64,000 bases of DNA from an uncultured Lachnospiraceae bacterium. GTDB taxonomy: Bacteria; Bacillota; Clostridia; Lachnospirales; Lachnospiraceae. The stretch is from NCBI GenBank assembly GCA_934899185.1, contig CAKXYI010000003.1:62001-126000 (forward strand). The letters run 5' to 3'. The notes beneath the pieces were generated by a model. That model was not told the origin of the DNA and did not search any database. It saw only the letters and a program-made list of their open reading frames with translations. The translations under genes and the position numbers were made by a program. Shown in pieces: positions 16,038-25,528 of this stretch; position 1 is the first letter of the stretch, and each line of letters opens with the position of its first letter.

Positions 16038-16988
16038 TTATAAATGAAATAATTTTTTACAATCTTTATTAAAATACACGCTAACTATAAGATAAACGAA
16101 ATGCCATAAAAATACAATTCCCTTTAAGGAAATACTGCCCAGAAGATATGGCTCATCACTTTCAAAGTCTGGAAAGATACGACATTTCTTTCCATAACAT
16201 ACCGGGCAAAGGCTGATGACTCCGGTCGCCCCACCGGTCAATGCCGGATCTCCCAGTGAAAAATCGACATCCGCTTCCATGATCGTCGGTTTGGTGCGTC
16301 CTAAGATCCAGAGCGCCTTTTGCAACAGAAAGAATACGGCATTCTTATTATGCTCATCCGTCACATTTTTATGAAATGTCTGCCATTTTTCTTTCAGACC
16401 GCCACTTGGCTTTTTCTTTTTTCTTTTGAACTTGTCCTTCTTTTTTGCAGCAGTCTTTTTCGTCTGTTTTTCCTGCGCCCCTGCCTGATTTTCGGCATTC
16501 TCCGCAGACTCATTATCTGCCTTAGCAGATGTTGCCTTTGTCGCAGATGCTGTCTTACTCGACTCTGCCATACGTTTTACATCTGCTTTCGATACTGTCT
16601 TATCTTCTAAAATCTCTGCGATATCATCCTCATCCAGGGTATCCTCTGCCGGCACATCCTCGGCAAAATCCTCTGCATCCGCCTCACTATCTGAAACCGT
16701 CTTAGCCTTTTTCTTCCAAGGATAGATCTGCAACTTTCCCCAGAAAGCATAGATCCGTACTTCGTATTCCTCTGCAAACTGAGCAAAGCGCAACTGCCAG
16801 AAATGCATAAATCCAGCGAAATATACCTGCCCATTCCAGCCCTCATCTATGCTATGACTACCGGAGAGTTCATAGTGGAAGGGCAAAAACAAGAGATACA
16901 AGATGATGAAAACGACTAAGCCCAGCAGGATAAGAAGGATCATGCCGATCACTTTTAAAATGGATAGGATAATTGTTAATACACCCAT
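16038..16988 (-). CDS. DUF2953 membrane protein (YtfI-like)
   Basis: A 316-residue protein with an N-terminal membrane span (residues 10-35), a conserved DUF2953 start (FHYELSGSHS), a long middle insert (about residues 95-205) of acidic then Lys-rich low-complexity sequence, and a C-terminal DUF2953 part with DVDFSLGDPALTGGATGVIS. The C-terminal 20 residues are hydrophobic. The family is found next to gerW and is thought to act in the same spore or envelope setting, with no known activity. It abuts the next gene upstream, whose stop is directly before this start. Confidence 0.85.
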   Translation of the reverse strand: MGVLTIILSILKVIGMILLILLGLVVFIILYLLFLPFHYELSGSHSIDEGWNGQVYFAGFMHFWQLRFAQFAEEYEVRIYAFWGKLQIYPWKKKAKTVSDSEADAEDFAEDVPAEDTLDEDDIAEILEDKTVSKADVKRMAESSKTASATKATSAKADNESAENAENQAGAQEKQTKKTAAKKKDKFKRKKKKPSGGLKEKWQTFHKNVTDEHNKNAVFFLLQKALWILGRTKPTIMEADVDFSLGDPALTGGATGVISLCPVCYGKKCRIFPDFESDEPYLLGSISLKGIVFLWHFVYLIVSVYFNKDCKKLFHL

Positions 16989-17321
16989 TTATGCACGCTC
17001 CTCTTTCTCAAATTTCTGCTGGAAATACGCTTTCACCTGACAGTCTCCGGTCTGACTGTACACATCCCCGTAAATGCGTTCTACCAGACTTCTTGCATGA
17101 TAATATCCCTTTGCCACGCCAATGATGTCATAAGACTTATGGCGGAAAATTGGGACCTTTAAGGTTGCAACCGGAATGATCTCTAATTGTCCGTCACTGA
17201 TCTCCGACAGGACGATCAGATATAAGGGTCTGACCTGCAAGCCATGATCGACCATAAACTGTATATATTTTAGACTTCCTGTAATATTTTCACTGACATA
17301 TAAATCCTTGTACCATCTCAT
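16989..17321 (-). CDS. Conserved hypothetical protein (110 aa)
   Basis: A soluble 110-residue protein starting MRWYKDLYVSENI, without signal peptide or membrane span. I recognise it only as the kind of short protein found between division genes and ytfIJ-type genes in Lachnospiraceae; no domain name is certain. The Tyr-Tyr-His-Ala-Arg segment near residue 80 and the Lys/Glu-rich end are its only marked features. It is directly followed by the DUF2953 gene with no gap, so the two are coupled. Confidence 0.7.
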   Translation of the reverse strand: MRWYKDLYVSENITGSLKYIQFMVDHGLQVRPLYLIVLSEISDGQLEIIPVATLKVPIFRHKSYDIIGVAKGYYHARSLVERIYGDVYSQTGDCQVKAYFQQKFEKEERA

Positions 17322-17361
17322 ATAGTATTACCCATTTATCCAGAATTTACCGGTTTTATTT

Positions 17362-18954
17362 CTAATATGCGCCAAAATAAGCATCAAAGATCTTCTTGGT
17401 TGCCGGTACGGCATAATGACCGCCGGATTCCACGCCTTCCATAACAACAGCCACGGCAATCTGCTTGCCCTCCGCATTCTTGGCAAAGCCTACAAACCAG
17501 GAGTGATCTTCATTTTTGTTGGATGAAAATTCCGCCGTTCCTGTCTTTCCATATGCTTCATACAGGTCACTGTTCAAGACACTGCCGGTTCCGTTCGTGA
17601 CAACAAAACGCATATATTCCTGTAAAGTCGCAGCATCCGAAGATGACAAAAGTTCGCCGTAAGAAGTCGAATCAAACTGCTTGACGATCGTTCCACTCTC
17701 GTTTTGTGTATGATCGATGATATATGGTTCCATCAAAGTACCGTTATTTGCGATCGCACTGGCGACCATTGCCATATGCAGCGGCGAAACCATGGTCTCT
17801 CCCTGTCCGATGGCTGTCTGCATGATCAGAGAAGATGATGCTCCATCCTCCAAGGTCATTTTGCTGACGGCGGTATTTTTTAAGGCTGTCGGCAAATTCT
17901 GATTAAAGAGCATCTTCTGGCACAACTTATGGTAAGCATCCAGATCCAGAGACAGCCCGATATTGGAAAAAGCACAGTTGCAGGAATTGCCAAAGGCATC
18001 CATGAGGTTCTCACTGCCGTGTGCCTTATTATTGTAGCAATGCATGGCATAATTGTTGTATTCAAAGCTACCATTACAATCATAGGAAAATGCATTCGGA
18101 TCATTGCCCTGCTTTAAATAAGAAAGCAAGGTAAAGATCTTAAAGGTCGATCCCGGTGCATACAAGCCCTGCGTCGCACGGTTTAAAAGCACCGTAGAAT
18201 CAGAATCTGCCGCCACATAAGAATCCCAGTTCTGTGCGATGGTATTGGGATCATAGTCCGGTTTGGAGACCATGGCAAGGATCTTTCCGGTCGCGGGATC
18301 AATGACGATCGCCGCACCATCCTGGGATCCCATGGCATCATAACATGCCTGCTGTAAGGACACATCCAACGTCGTAACAACGTCATCCCCCGGATTCTTC
18401 TGGTCACGGATCTCGTTAAAAATACGCGTCAAGATAAAGGCATTGGAACGGAGCAGATTATAGTTAGCATCCAGTTCCACCCCCGACATACCGTTGACCG
18501 AGTACCCGACAGCATGGGCAAAGACACTGCCATAAGGATAATTTCGCGTCTCGTTGCCTGCTTCATCCACACTTGTCGTAGCAAGTACCGTACCGTCATT
18601 TGCAAGAATATCCCCCCGCACGGTATAATCAGAAAGTTTTGCCAGTCTCGCATTGTAGGAGTTATTGATAAAATCCTCGCTTTTAAACTGCATAAAATAA
18701 ATGATCCAGCCTGTCATGCAGATAAAGAGTGCCAGAAAGACATAGGTGATGATCGCATACTCCTTGTTGCGTGTCGTCGTCTTTCGCTCATTTTTTGTCT
18801 TTCTTGGTGTCTGCGTCTGACGTGCCTGCTCGTATTTTTCCCCTCTTGTACTTGTCTTTGTTTTATCTCTGCGCTTCTTTTTCTGCCTATCGTTGAAATC
18901 TAGGATCTCAACTTCTTTATCTTCGTTTCTTTCGTGCGCGTTCCATTCTTTCAT
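17362..18954 (-). CDS. Class B penicillin-binding protein (transpeptidase)
   Basis: A 530-residue PBP with a basic, low-complexity cytoplasmic tail (about 65 residues), one membrane span (about 66-88) and a transpeptidase domain. The active-site motifs are complete: STFK near residue 269, SCN near 324 and KTGTAE near 470. It crosslinks peptidoglycan strands made by its SEDS partner. The start is ATG 18954: a Met five codons earlier would place the AAGGAG ribosome site inside the gene. It overlaps the upstream ftsW-type gene by 38 bp, so the two are translationally coupled, as in FtsI/FtsW and SpoVD/SpoVE pairs. Whether it serves division, elongation or sporulation is open. Confidence 0.93.
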   Translation of the reverse strand: MKEWNAHERNEDKEVEILDFNDRQKKKRRDKTKTSTRGEKYEQARQTQTPRKTKNERKTTTRNKEYAIITYVFLALFICMTGWIIYFMQFKSEDFINNSYNARLAKLSDYTVRGDILANDGTVLATTSVDEAGNETRNYPYGSVFAHAVGYSVNGMSGVELDANYNLLRSNAFILTRIFNEIRDQKNPGDDVVTTLDVSLQQACYDAMGSQDGAAIVIDPATGKILAMVSKPDYDPNTIAQNWDSYVAADSDSTVLLNRATQGLYAPGSTFKIFTLLSYLKQGNDPNAFSYDCNGSFEYNNYAMHCYNNKAHGSENLMDAFGNSCNCAFSNIGLSLDLDAYHKLCQKMLFNQNLPTALKNTAVSKMTLEDGASSSLIMQTAIGQGETMVSPLHMAMVASAIANNGTLMEPYIIDHTQNESGTIVKQFDSTSYGELLSSSDAATLQEYMRFVVTNGTGSVLNSDLYEAYGKTGTAEFSSNKNEDHSWFVGFAKNAEGKQIAVAVVMEGVESGGHYAVPATKKIFDAYFGAY

Positions 18955-20266
18955 CAGACTCTCCTTCATCCACCTGCATTACATACAAGCCCTGAATAAT
19001 CGCAAATAATATGATCGTGCTGAGCAGGGAACTACCACCATAACTTACCAGTGGCAGGGTGACTCCCGTAGACGGTATGAACTTTGTCACGCCACCCAAT
19101 GCTAAAAAGACCTGCGTGCCGTACAAGGTACCGATCCCCAGAGCGATCAATTTATAAAAGATGTCCTTTACCTGCATTGAGATATTGAAAAACATAAGGA
19201 AACAGGAAATGCAGATAAAGATGATACAGATTGCAAATACCACGCCGAATTCCTCAGCAATCGCCGAAAAGACAAAATCCGTTTTTACGACCGGGATCTT
19301 ATCCGGCATCCCCTGTCCCAGACCAACGCCAAACCAGCCGCCGGAACCAATGGCAAAGAGGGACTGCGAGATCTGATAGCCCTGGTCGTCGATCACGCTC
19401 AAAGGATCTTTCCAGGCGATCACACGGTCTCTGACATGGGCAAACAAATGATATGCCACAACAGAGGCTAATGCCCCGGAGCCAAGTCCCAAAACCATAT
19501 AGATAGGCTTTCGACTCGCCACATAGAGCATAACCAGATAGGTGATCAGATAGATCAACGCTCCACCCAGATCACGCGATGCCACAAGGATCAAAACATG
19601 CAGTGCCGCTATGATCGTTACCTTTACCACATGATGAAACTCGGTCGATTTGTAAAGCATACATGCGGAGAAAAAGATAAATAAGATCTTGATAAACTCT
19701 GATGGCTGCAAAACGACCGGTCCGATGCTGATGCTGAGTTTGGCACCGTAAGTCGTCGATGCTGCAACGCATACAAAAGCAAGCCCACCGATACCGATCA
19801 GACCGTATAAAAAGCCCAGTTTATCCCAGACCTTTAACTTGGCAACCAGAATCGGCACAAAGCAGGTGATCACGACCGCTACGCCTGCAAAGGCAAACTG
19901 CTTGATCGCCTTATCAATATCCAGTCTTGTCAAAATTAAAAAACTGATTGCCAGCAGCATGCACATATTATTTACCAATGCCTTGGAGGCATGGGCATAG
20001 ATCTTCTGATAGATCAAAAGCGTGATGGCAAACAAAAGGATCTCGCAAAGGCATAGCCCTAAGACCCGGATATCCTGCATGACCAGATACAATACCAAAT
20101 TGGCATTGATCAAAAGCCCATACATCAGGGTCGTCTGTTTTTTGTAAAGCCTCGTCTGTCTGCGCTCCGAAATATTCTTCTTCAGTGTTGCAAAACAATA
20201 ATAGGTATAGATCGCTATCATAAAAAGCATGGAAAAGCGACTCACCGAAACGATCAAATGAACCAT
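18917..20266 (-). CDS. SEDS glycosyltransferase (FtsW/RodA/SpoVE family)
   Basis: A 449-residue membrane protein with about ten hydrophobic spans. SEDS signatures are visible: QPSEFIKILFIF, SRDLGGALIYLITYLVML with the likely catalytic Asp, GQGMPDKIPVVKTDFVFS followed by AIAEEFG, and the end STGVTLPLVSYGGSS. These enzymes polymerise lipid II into glycan strands with a class B PBP, here the next gene. The N-terminal extension of about 90 residues with extra spans resembles Clostridia homologues. It starts one base inside the stop of the U32 gene (20266). It lacks a feature separating FtsW from RodA or SpoVE, so I leave the symbol empty. Confidence 0.92.
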   Translation of the reverse strand: MVHLIVSVSRFSMLFMIAIYTYYCFATLKKNISERRQTRLYKKQTTLMYGLLINANLVLYLVMQDIRVLGLCLCEILLFAITLLIYQKIYAHASKALVNNMCMLLAISFLILTRLDIDKAIKQFAFAGVAVVITCFVPILVAKLKVWDKLGFLYGLIGIGGLAFVCVAASTTYGAKLSISIGPVVLQPSEFIKILFIFFSACMLYKSTEFHHVVKVTIIAALHVLILVASRDLGGALIYLITYLVMLYVASRKPIYMVLGLGSGALASVVAYHLFAHVRDRVIAWKDPLSVIDDQGYQISQSLFAIGSGGWFGVGLGQGMPDKIPVVKTDFVFSAIAEEFGVVFAICIIFICISCFLMFFNISMQVKDIFYKLIALGIGTLYGTQVFLALGGVTKFIPSTGVTLPLVSYGGSSLLSTIILFAIIQGLYVMQVDEGESDERMERARKKRR

Positions 20267-22485
20267 TATTCTACTCCTCGTTTAAAATGGCCTTTGGTAT
20301 AATTACCACCATCTCCAGCATCCTCTGTGCTGAAACCTTTATGGTAAAAGGCATTCTCATATCGCACTAAGACCTGCTTCATCTCCTCTTTTGTCTCAAA
20401 AGAAAAGTCCATGCGATATCCGAAAAAGCCCAGGTTCTCTAAGGTCTTGTTTTCAGAAAAGATCTGATAGATCTTGCTGTTGTATATCTCATTATAACAA
20501 AAAGCACAGCAGTTTTTAACCGGAAATCTCTCTTTGTAGCGGTCTTGCAGATAATATGTCCGCGGTCTATGGTCGCAGCCTCCGGCATTTGCATTCTGAC
20601 AGTTTGCCGTGATCATGAGCGGTACCCTGCCATAGATTAACATATAAGATCCTGCATTGTAGCGGTGGCGCAGTTCTTTGGCATTGAGTTCCAAAGGCGC
20701 TGTATTGCACGGATAGCCCATCTGCGCAAAAGCCTGCTGGCTCCGGTCGGAAAACGTATATAGTCTGTGATCTAAGATCACGCGTTTCTTGGGATATGCT
20801 ATGCTTTCCAAAAATCCCAGTCCGTCATAGGAGACTGCGATCATGCCGTCAAAATAGGAATCCGCAAAGAGGAAATCCCATGTCCGCAAAAGATCCGTTT
20901 CCTTTTTACGGCAGATCGGTGGCATTAGCAGATAGATTTCCTTCTTCTTTGCGTGTGCGTTTTCGCAGATCCTTGTCACCTTTTCAAAACATGCATCTTT
21001 AGAAAGTCTCTTATCCTGCTCCCATACAAAGAAGGCAAGTGGCAGACCGATTGTTTTTACCAAATCGTTTTCTAAGGCAAACGCATACTGGTCTTTAGTC
21101 TGACAGGTGACAAGTAGATGCTGCAAAGCGTCCGCCTTTTGTCCTTTTTCTTGCATTTCCAACTTTTCAAACGGCAGTGCCGGTGTTCTCTTGCCTGCCC
21201 CTTTTTCGATTTGTTCCTGTAAGGCTTCTAAGGCATTCCGACGGATTTCATTGATACGCCCCATGGGAAGAAAGGCTCCCGGATCCAAAGTGATCTCCAA
21301 ATCCGTAAAAGTAAAAGGTGTATTTCCTGTCTTTTTTAATTTAGCCTCTACCTGTTCCTCTGTGATCGGCGTTTTACCGGCAGTCTCTACCACATCGCCA
21401 CAGACTTCAACACTTGCTGCATGCTTCCACCCCTGATATGACACACAGAATCTGGCAGGACAGCCGATCTGTAAGTAGCATCTGCCGGATACGCCTAATT
21501 TTTCTGCCACTGGTTCCGTGGCTGCAAGGTCTGCCTTTTCATGGGACGGATTGGTGTAGGTAATCATATCCGGGTCATTTTGCCGGGTAAAATAGGCATG
21601 GGTAAAGCCCTTGCGATTGCCCAGATCAAAGATTTTCTGGCGATCTGCCTTACTGACAGGCTGATTCCTGCCTTCCAGATAAGCATCCATATATTTGCGA
21701 TATAAACTAACAACACCTGTTGCATATTCCTTTTGCTTCATGCGTCCTTCAATCTTAAAGGAAAAAACGCCCGCCTCTGCCAATGCCTTGATATAATCTA
21801 TGCCACAGAGATCTTTTGGACTGAGCAGATACTGCCCCTGCATGTTGAATTTCTTTCCATGCTCATCCAGCAGATCATAAGGCAGACGGCATGGCTGTGC
21901 ACAGCGCCCACGATTGCCACTGCGCCCACCCAGCATACTGCTCATCAGACACTGACCGGAATAACAGACACAAAGTGCCCCATGGATAAAAGTCTCGATC
22001 TCAATGCCGGTCTTTTGGTAGATCTCTGCGATCTCAGCAATTGACAACTCACGCGAAGTGACAATACGGCTAACTCCTTGCTTTTGTAAAAGAGCGGCTC
22101 CGTCAGCGCCCGCAAGTGTCATCTGGGTGCTGGCATGAAGTGCCAGTTCCGGAAAATAAGATCGGAGCATGGAAAAAACGCCCATATCTTGCACGATGAC
22201 TGCATCCAGCCCCGCCTCATAATAAGCACGTATATACTTGTATAAATCCCGTTCGATCTCCAGATTTTTTAAAAGGGTATTGACCGTCAGATATGCCTGT
22301 CTGCCATACAAATGCGCATAGCGGATAGCCTCTGCGCCTTCCTCTATACTAAAATTCTTCGCATAGGCTCTGGCACCAAAGAGATCGCCGCCAAAATAGA
22401 CCGCATCCGCCCCGGCATCGACAACACTTTTAAAGATCTCTATATTCCCCGCCGGAGACAATAGTTCCAGTTCTTTTGCTCTCAT
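20266..22485 (-). CDS. U32 family peptidase/hydroxylase with DUF3656
   Basis: A 739-residue U32 protein. The N-terminal half has ELLSPAGNIEIFKSVVDAGA, AVYFGG and FIHGALCVCYSGQCLMSS, with the Cys-rich RCAQPCRLPYDL typical of the family; the middle fits DUF3656 and a late CCAFCYNEIYN adds Cys residues. U32 proteins were named peptidases, but RlhA and TrhP members hydroxylate 23S rRNA or tRNA. The DUF3656-containing form is nearest to RlhA. The start at 22485 has AGAGGATGT just upstream. It follows the zapA terminator and overlaps the SEDS gene by one base. Confidence 0.9.
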   Translation of the reverse strand: MRAKELELLSPAGNIEIFKSVVDAGADAVYFGGDLFGARAYAKNFSIEEGAEAIRYAHLYGRQAYLTVNTLLKNLEIERDLYKYIRAYYEAGLDAVIVQDMGVFSMLRSYFPELALHASTQMTLAGADGAALLQKQGVSRIVTSRELSIAEIAEIYQKTGIEIETFIHGALCVCYSGQCLMSSMLGGRSGNRGRCAQPCRLPYDLLDEHGKKFNMQGQYLLSPKDLCGIDYIKALAEAGVFSFKIEGRMKQKEYATGVVSLYRKYMDAYLEGRNQPVSKADRQKIFDLGNRKGFTHAYFTRQNDPDMITYTNPSHEKADLAATEPVAEKLGVSGRCYLQIGCPARFCVSYQGWKHAASVEVCGDVVETAGKTPITEEQVEAKLKKTGNTPFTFTDLEITLDPGAFLPMGRINEIRRNALEALQEQIEKGAGKRTPALPFEKLEMQEKGQKADALQHLLVTCQTKDQYAFALENDLVKTIGLPLAFFVWEQDKRLSKDACFEKVTRICENAHAKKKEIYLLMPPICRKKETDLLRTWDFLFADSYFDGMIAVSYDGLGFLESIAYPKKRVILDHRLYTFSDRSQQAFAQMGYPCNTAPLELNAKELRHRYNAGSYMLIYGRVPLMITANCQNANAGGCDHRPRTYYLQDRYKERFPVKNCCAFCYNEIYNSKIYQIFSENKTLENLGFFGYRMDFSFETKEEMKQVLVRYENAFYHKGFSTEDAGDGGNYTKGHFKRGVE

Positions 22486-22504
22486 ACATCCTCTTTCTAT
22501 TATA

Positions 22505-22530
22505 CAAAAAGGACAGTTCGCACTGTCCTT
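22505..22530 (-). terminator. Terminator of zapA, overlapping its stop codon
   Basis: AAGGACAGT and ACTGTCCTT flank a 4-nt loop and are followed on the minus strand by TTTTTG. The stem includes two bases of the zapA stop codon. Confidence 0.85.
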
Positions 22531-22957
22531 ACTTATCTTCCGCTATATCTCCAAGCAATGCATCTTCAAGCGATGCTTCCAACTTGGATTTCTGGACCAG
22601 CAATTCCTGCTTATCCGCTTCTAAAGCCTTGATCTTTTCCTCGTAGTTCTCGATCTTGATCTGATCTGCGATCAAGTCATGTTTGAGATCATAGATCTCT
22701 TTTTCTTTTTGATCCATATCCATCTGATATTTGTCGACAGATTCCTTTGCCTTAAAATAATCATCTGCAATATTGAGGGCAAGAAGCGTACTCCGGGTAT
22801 CCGCAGATAATCTACGGAACTCCTCCATCTCATTAAACTCGCTTATTTTATTGTTGATGTAGGCACCTACTTTTTGCAGATAATCTTCTTCTTCGTATCC
22901 ACTTAAGGTATATACCTTACCATCAATAATGACTTCCGCGCTTTTTTTCGCAGCCAT
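22529..22957 (-). CDS. zapA: Cell division protein ZapA
   Basis: A 142-residue ZapA: the N-terminal globular domain (VIIDGKVYTLSGYEEEDYLQ to about residue 50), then RLSADTRSTLLALNIADDYF and a long coiled coil to the C-terminus. ZapA crosslinks FtsZ filaments at the division ring. Length and coiled-coil content match Firmicutes ZapA. A sigma-A promoter lies at 22991-23019 and a terminator directly at the stop, so it is probably a single-gene unit. Confidence 0.93.
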   Translation of the reverse strand: MAAKKSAEVIIDGKVYTLSGYEEEDYLQKVGAYINNKISEFNEMEEFRRLSADTRSTLLALNIADDYFKAKESVDKYQMDMDQKEKEIYDLKHDLIADQIKIENYEEKIKALEADKQELLVQKSKLEASLEDALLGDIAEDK

Positions 22958-22990
22958 AAAACGCTTCCTCCTACTGTCTACAATATATCT

Positions 22991-23019
22991 ATTATATCGG
23001 GTTATTTTTAGAATTACAA
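22991..23019 (-). promoter_or_regulatory. Promoter of zapA
   Basis: On the minus strand TTGTAA (23019-23014) and TATAAT (22996-22991) are 17 bp apart. A 15-bp stretch around the -10 (22989-23003) is identical to that of the scpA promoter. Confidence 0.78.
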
Positions 23020-23029
23020 GACTATTCCC

Positions 23030-24022
23030 TTATTTTTCCAATCCCAACTGTTGATATGCCAGATTGGTCGCCACACGTCCCTTTGGCGTCCGCATGATCA
23101 GTCCGTTCATGACCAGATATGGCTCGATCACATCCTCGATCGTTCCCGAATCCTCGCCGATCGTCGCCGCCAAGGTTTCAAGACCTACCGGGCCACCAGA
23201 AAAATTACGGATGATGGTCTCTAAGATCCTTCTGTCATTGCGGTCTAAGCCCATAGAATCCACATCCAAAAGGTCAAGTGCCGCCGCAGCCACTTCCTTT
23301 GTCACCACACCGTCATAGCGTACCTCCGCAAAATCACGCACACGGCGCAAAAAGCGGTTTGCGATACGCGGCGTTCCTCTGGATCGTCTTGCTAATTCGT
23401 AGGCGCCATCTTCATCAATCTTGACATTTAATTTTCCCGCCGACTGCAAGACAATAGTCTGCAACTCCTTTGCACTGTAGTATTCCAGATGATGTACCAC
23501 CCCAAAACGATCACGAAGCGGTGCCGACAAAAGTCCTGCTCTTGTCGTCGCTCCCACCAGCGTATAGCGTGGCAATTCAATACGCACGGATTTGGCTGAA
23601 TTTTCTTTGCCGATCAAAACATCCATGGCATAATCTTCCATGGCGGTATATAAAAATTCCTCCACCTGCTTGTTCAGACGATGGATCTCATCAATAAATA
23701 AGACATCCCCCTCGCGCAGGTTGGATAGAATTGATGCCATATCACCTGTCTTTGCAATGGCAGGACCGGATGTGATCTTGATGTTGGAACCCATCTCACT
23801 TGCAATAATACAGGCAAGGGTCGTCTTACCAAGTCCCGGCGGTCCATAGAAAAGCACATGATCCAGTGCTTCTCCACGGTTCTTTGCCGCTTCGATATAT
23901 ACTTTTAAATTATCCTTGATGCGATCCTGCCCGACATATTCCGCCAATTTGACCGGACGAAGGGAGGATTCCACACTGCGTTCTTCTGTCAGAACTTCTG
24001 TTGAAATAACACGCTTTTCCAT
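23030..24022 (-). CDS. ruvB: Holliday junction branch migration ATPase RuvB
   Basis: A 330-residue RuvB with a complete AAA+ core: Walker [13 protein letters not shown], Walker B LFIDEIHR, sensor [18 protein letters not shown] and the C-terminal winged helix ([16 protein letters not shown]). It pumps DNA through the Holliday junction as a hexamer with RuvA. It lies 9 bp after ruvA, at the end of the proB operon and directly before the zapA promoter. No terminator was found between them. Confidence 0.98.
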   Translation of the reverse strand: MEKRVISTEVLTEERSVESSLRPVKLAEYVGQDRIKDNLKVYIEAAKNRGEALDHVLFYGPPGLGKTTLACIIASEMGSNIKITSGPAIAKTGDMASILSNLREGDVLFIDEIHRLNKQVEEFLYTAMEDYAMDVLIGKENSAKSVRIELPRYTLVGATTRAGLLSAPLRDRFGVVHHLEYYSAKELQTIVLQSAGKLNVKIDEDGAYELARRSRGTPRIANRFLRRVRDFAEVRYDGVVTKEVAAAALDLLDVDSMGLDRNDRRILETIIRNFSGGPVGLETLAATIGEDSGTIEDVIEPYLVMNGLIMRTPKGRVATNLAYQQLGLEK

Positions 24023-24031
24023 ATCCTGCTC

Positions 24032-24634
24032 CTATAAAAAAGACATTTTCTTTAAGACTTCTTTCAAGACCACTTCCACGGTATCTTCCTCCGTGATCTC
24101 CATATCTTCCATGGCACGCAGTGCCTGAGATGCCGAGTAACCGAGTGAGGTCATGGCATCGATCACATCCGTCTTGATTGCAGAGACACCATCATTTACC
24201 GGAATGCCACTGGCACTGCCCGCCGGTGCGATCTTATCGATCTTGTCTTTGAGGTCAATGATAACACGCTGGGCTGTCTTAGAACCGATCCCCGGTGCTG
24301 CCGCGATCGCCTTGGCATCCTCTGCCAATATGGCAAAGCGCAGATCCTGCGCACTTAAGACACCAAGTACTGCCAAAGCCCCCTTGGGTCCGATCCCGTT
24401 GACGCCGATCAAGAGTTTAAAAAGAGCCAGTTCTTCCTTGGTGCGGAAACCAAAAAACTGCATGGCATCTTCTCTTACATACAAATAGGTATAGATCTTG
24501 ACATTGCCACCCACATTTGGCAACTGGTAGATCACAGACTTGGGTATAAAAAATTCATAGCCGATTCCATGATTATCCACCACGATTGTTTCTTCATTTA
24601 CTTCAACTAATTGACCTGAAATATAGGAATACAT
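24032..24634 (-). CDS. ruvA: Holliday junction branch migration protein RuvA
   Basis: A 200-residue RuvA: N-terminal OB fold (MYSYISGQLVEVNEETIVVD), tandem helix-hairpin-helix motifs (GIGPKGALAVLG and PGIGSKTAQRVIIDL) and the C-terminal RuvB-binding domain (MTSLGYSASQALRAM). The tetramer holds the four-way junction for RuvB. Length is normal, and it lies 10 bp after the Gx transporter gene within the proB-to-ruvB run. Confidence 0.98.
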   Translation of the reverse strand: MYSYISGQLVEVNEETIVVDNHGIGYEFFIPKSVIYQLPNVGGNVKIYTYLYVREDAMQFFGFRTKEELALFKLLIGVNGIGPKGALAVLGVLSAQDLRFAILAEDAKAIAAAPGIGSKTAQRVIIDLKDKIDKIAPAGSASGIPVNDGVSAIKTDVIDAMTSLGYSASQALRAMEDMEITEEDTVEVVLKEVLKKMSFL

Positions 24635-24644
24635 AGTTTCTCCA

Positions 24645-25142
24645 TCATCTTATAAAATGTTTTGTTCTCGTATAGATTTCCTGGGCTAAAAGTCCGATCA
24701 AAAGTCCCGTGATCCAGCCACCGACAAAAAGGAAGGGAAAATAGCCAAAGATATAATAGTTTTTGACGACCACCATAGCCACTAAGATCTGCCCCAGATT
24801 ATGAGTTATCCCTCCACAGATACTGACGGCGATCATATGAAACCAGCCTGTCTTTTTTAAAAGCGCCATGACAAACAGACTGAGCAGTCCACCTGCCAGG
24901 CTATAGAGGATGCTAAAGGCATTTCCAAACATAAAACCAGCAAGCAAAATACGCATGAAAGATACCACCAGTGCCTCTTTTGTCCCATAAAAATAGAGAA
25001 GAAGCACAACGACAATATTGGTTAGTCCCAGTTTCATGCCCGGTACCCCGAAATAAAAAGGGATCAGGGATTCAATATAACTACAGATCAAAGCCAGTGC
25101 TAAAAAAACACCCAGCAATGCGACTTTTTTTCTCATATCCAC
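24645..25142 (-). CDS. Gx transporter family membrane protein (HepS/EetB-like)
   Basis: A 165-residue protein with about five membrane spans and the Gx_transp features YIESLIPFYFGVPGMKLGLT and GGITHNLGQI. It was formerly called heptaprenyl diphosphate synthase component I. Related proteins pair with NusG domain II proteins, and as I recall a pair of this kind is eetA/eetB in flavin-based extracellular electron transfer of Listeria. Here the NusG_II gene is directly upstream, 2 bp away. A role in quinone precursor or flavin-linked electron transfer is possible but not shown. Confidence 0.85.
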   Translation of the reverse strand: MDMRKKVALLGVFLALALICSYIESLIPFYFGVPGMKLGLTNIVVVLLLYFYGTKEALVVSFMRILLAGFMFGNAFSILYSLAGGLLSLFVMALLKKTGWFHMIAVSICGGITHNLGQILVAMVVVKNYYIFGYFPFLFVGGWITGLLIGLLAQEIYTRTKHFIR

Positions 25143-25144
25143 CT

Positions 25145-25528
25145 CTAGTTTGCCACCGAGTCGATCCCGGATGTATCCGCAGAGACCACCGTGACGACTA
25201 CCTTATTGGGAAGGCAGATGATCGTTTCCTTATCGTGACTCTTTTTTCCCTGCTTTTCACAGAGTTTGTCCGGACAGGTGGCATCCTGCATAAAGATCTC
25301 TCCATCCTGAATACAAAGGACATTGCATACGGCGCCATCCTTTTTGATCTCGATCGTCTGGTCTTTTTTTAGATCATAAGTACCATAGGTCTCACCATCC
25401 AGCGTGACAATGGCTTTTTCTGCACTTTCCTTTTGCCAAAAGCTCGTATAGCCCCAGATACCGATAGCAATGATTGCTAAGACTCCCAGCAGGATCCAAT
25501 CTCTTTTACCAAAGTGCTGTCTCATCAA
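25145..25528 (-). CDS. NusG domain II-containing membrane-anchored protein
   Basis: A 127-residue protein with one N-terminal membrane span (residues 12-30) and an outside NusG_II domain. Family marks are EKAIVTLDGETYGTYDLKKD and the Cys pair CPDKLCEKQGK followed by IICLPNKVVVTV. It has no transcription-factor NGN domain, so it is not NusG itself. The start overlaps the miaB stop by 4 bp and it is followed after 2 bp by the Gx_transp gene. Function is unknown, with a link to flavin-based electron transfer suggested only by its partner. Confidence 0.88.
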   Translation of the reverse strand: MMRQHFGKRDWILLGVLAIIAIGIWGYTSFWQKESAEKAIVTLDGETYGTYDLKKDQTIEIKKDGAVCNVLCIQDGEIFMQDATCPDKLCEKQGKKSHDKETIICLPNKVVVTVVSADTSGIDSVAN